From the NCBI RefSeq assembly GCF_003030465.1, contig NZ_CP028339.1:3418041-3482040 (forward strand): a stretch of DNA of 64,000 nucleotides. The letters are read 5' to 3'. The stretch comes from Thauera aromatica K172 (GTDB lineage: Bacteria > Pseudomonadota > Gammaproteobacteria > Burkholderiales > Rhodocyclaceae). Below the pieces are notes generated by a model. That model was not told the origin of the DNA, ran no database searches, and saw only the letters and a list, made by a program, of their open reading frames with translations. Both the position numbers and the translations under genes were made by a program. The stretch's first letter is position 1; every line of letters starts with the position of its first letter. Below, in pieces: positions 63,871 through 64,000 of this stretch.

Positions 63871-64000
63871 TCGCGCCACAAAAATGCGCTGCAATGAGAG
63901 CGGCCATGCCGGAAACCGGTAACGCGCAGAAAGCGCCGTCCCCGGAGTGATTTTGCAGATCGAACGTTTTATCTAAGATCCGCACCACAGACACCGATCG

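Noticed and set aside
63205-63897. Plus-strand open frame across the Fic region
   Set aside because: Mostly antisense to the Fic coding sequence; its end consists of the short repeats.

Overview
The window is GC-rich chromosomal DNA whose gene content and order (rsfS-rlmH-maf-rng, nadD, DUF2782 and BPSS1780-type proteins, MenA-like prenyltransferase, ruvAB, xerC-DUF484-dapF) fit a Betaproteobacterium, most likely Rhodocyclales (Thauera/Azoarcus/Aromatoleum-like). The genus is an inference from protein families and synteny memory; no database search was run. No tRNA, rRNA or CRISPR array was seen.

Positions 1-33070 are mostly ordinary core genome. They hold a CobW/COG0523 GTPase, an EAL phosphodiesterase, a tripartite RND efflux operon with a divergent TetR repressor, DNA polymerase I and a LOG-family hydrolase. 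Next comes a long plus-strand run: DUF2782, a uracil-DNA-glycosylase-fold enzyme, homoserine kinase, two BPSS1780-type membrane proteins, nadD, rsfS, rlmH, maf and rng. It is followed by a Cache chemoreceptor with a secreted tandem-Cache partner, a UbiA-family prenyltransferase and ruvAB. On the minus strand are xerC, DUF484, dapF and two lipid A-type acyltransferases; metK and a Ca/Na exchanger complete this part.

Positions 33071-52678 are a cobalamin (B12) biosynthesis and uptake locus with two cobalamin riboswitches. One is on the plus strand ahead of cbiM-cobM-cbiX-cobH-cbiD-cbiET-cobI-cbiG-cobE-cobJ. The other is on the minus strand ahead of btuB-permease-ATPase-cobO-cobA-cobB. A third group, cobU-[Uma2 nuclease]-cobT-cobS, builds the nucleotide loop. 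The enzymes take uroporphyrinogen III to the corrin ring (cobalt-early type, with CbiX, CbiD and CbiG), amidate and adenosylate it and attach the lower ligand. CobK/CbiJ, CobD/CbiB, CobQ/CbiP and an obvious BtuF are not in the window.

Positions 52581-56121 are an accessory island downstream of cobS. Copies of the last ~120 bp of cobS, including its stop-codon region, recur between a ParDE-type module, an AAA ATPase, a RelBE-type module and a decayed HigBA-type module. This layout is the most unusual thing in the window: the cobS 3' end looks like a repeated anchor for acquired cassettes.

Positions 56227-63870 are mobile DNA. An AT-rich secreted-protein gene ends at an attC-like site, resembling an integron cassette, and is interrupted by an intact ISL3-type element with 46-bp perfect inverted repeats and an 8-bp target duplication. 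Beyond it is a three-level nest: IS66 inside IS1595 inside an IS4/Tn5-like remnant. The IS1595 transposase carries a textbook LexA box just upstream. The window ends with an N-terminally truncated Fic-family gene in which the usual motif histidine is glutamine.
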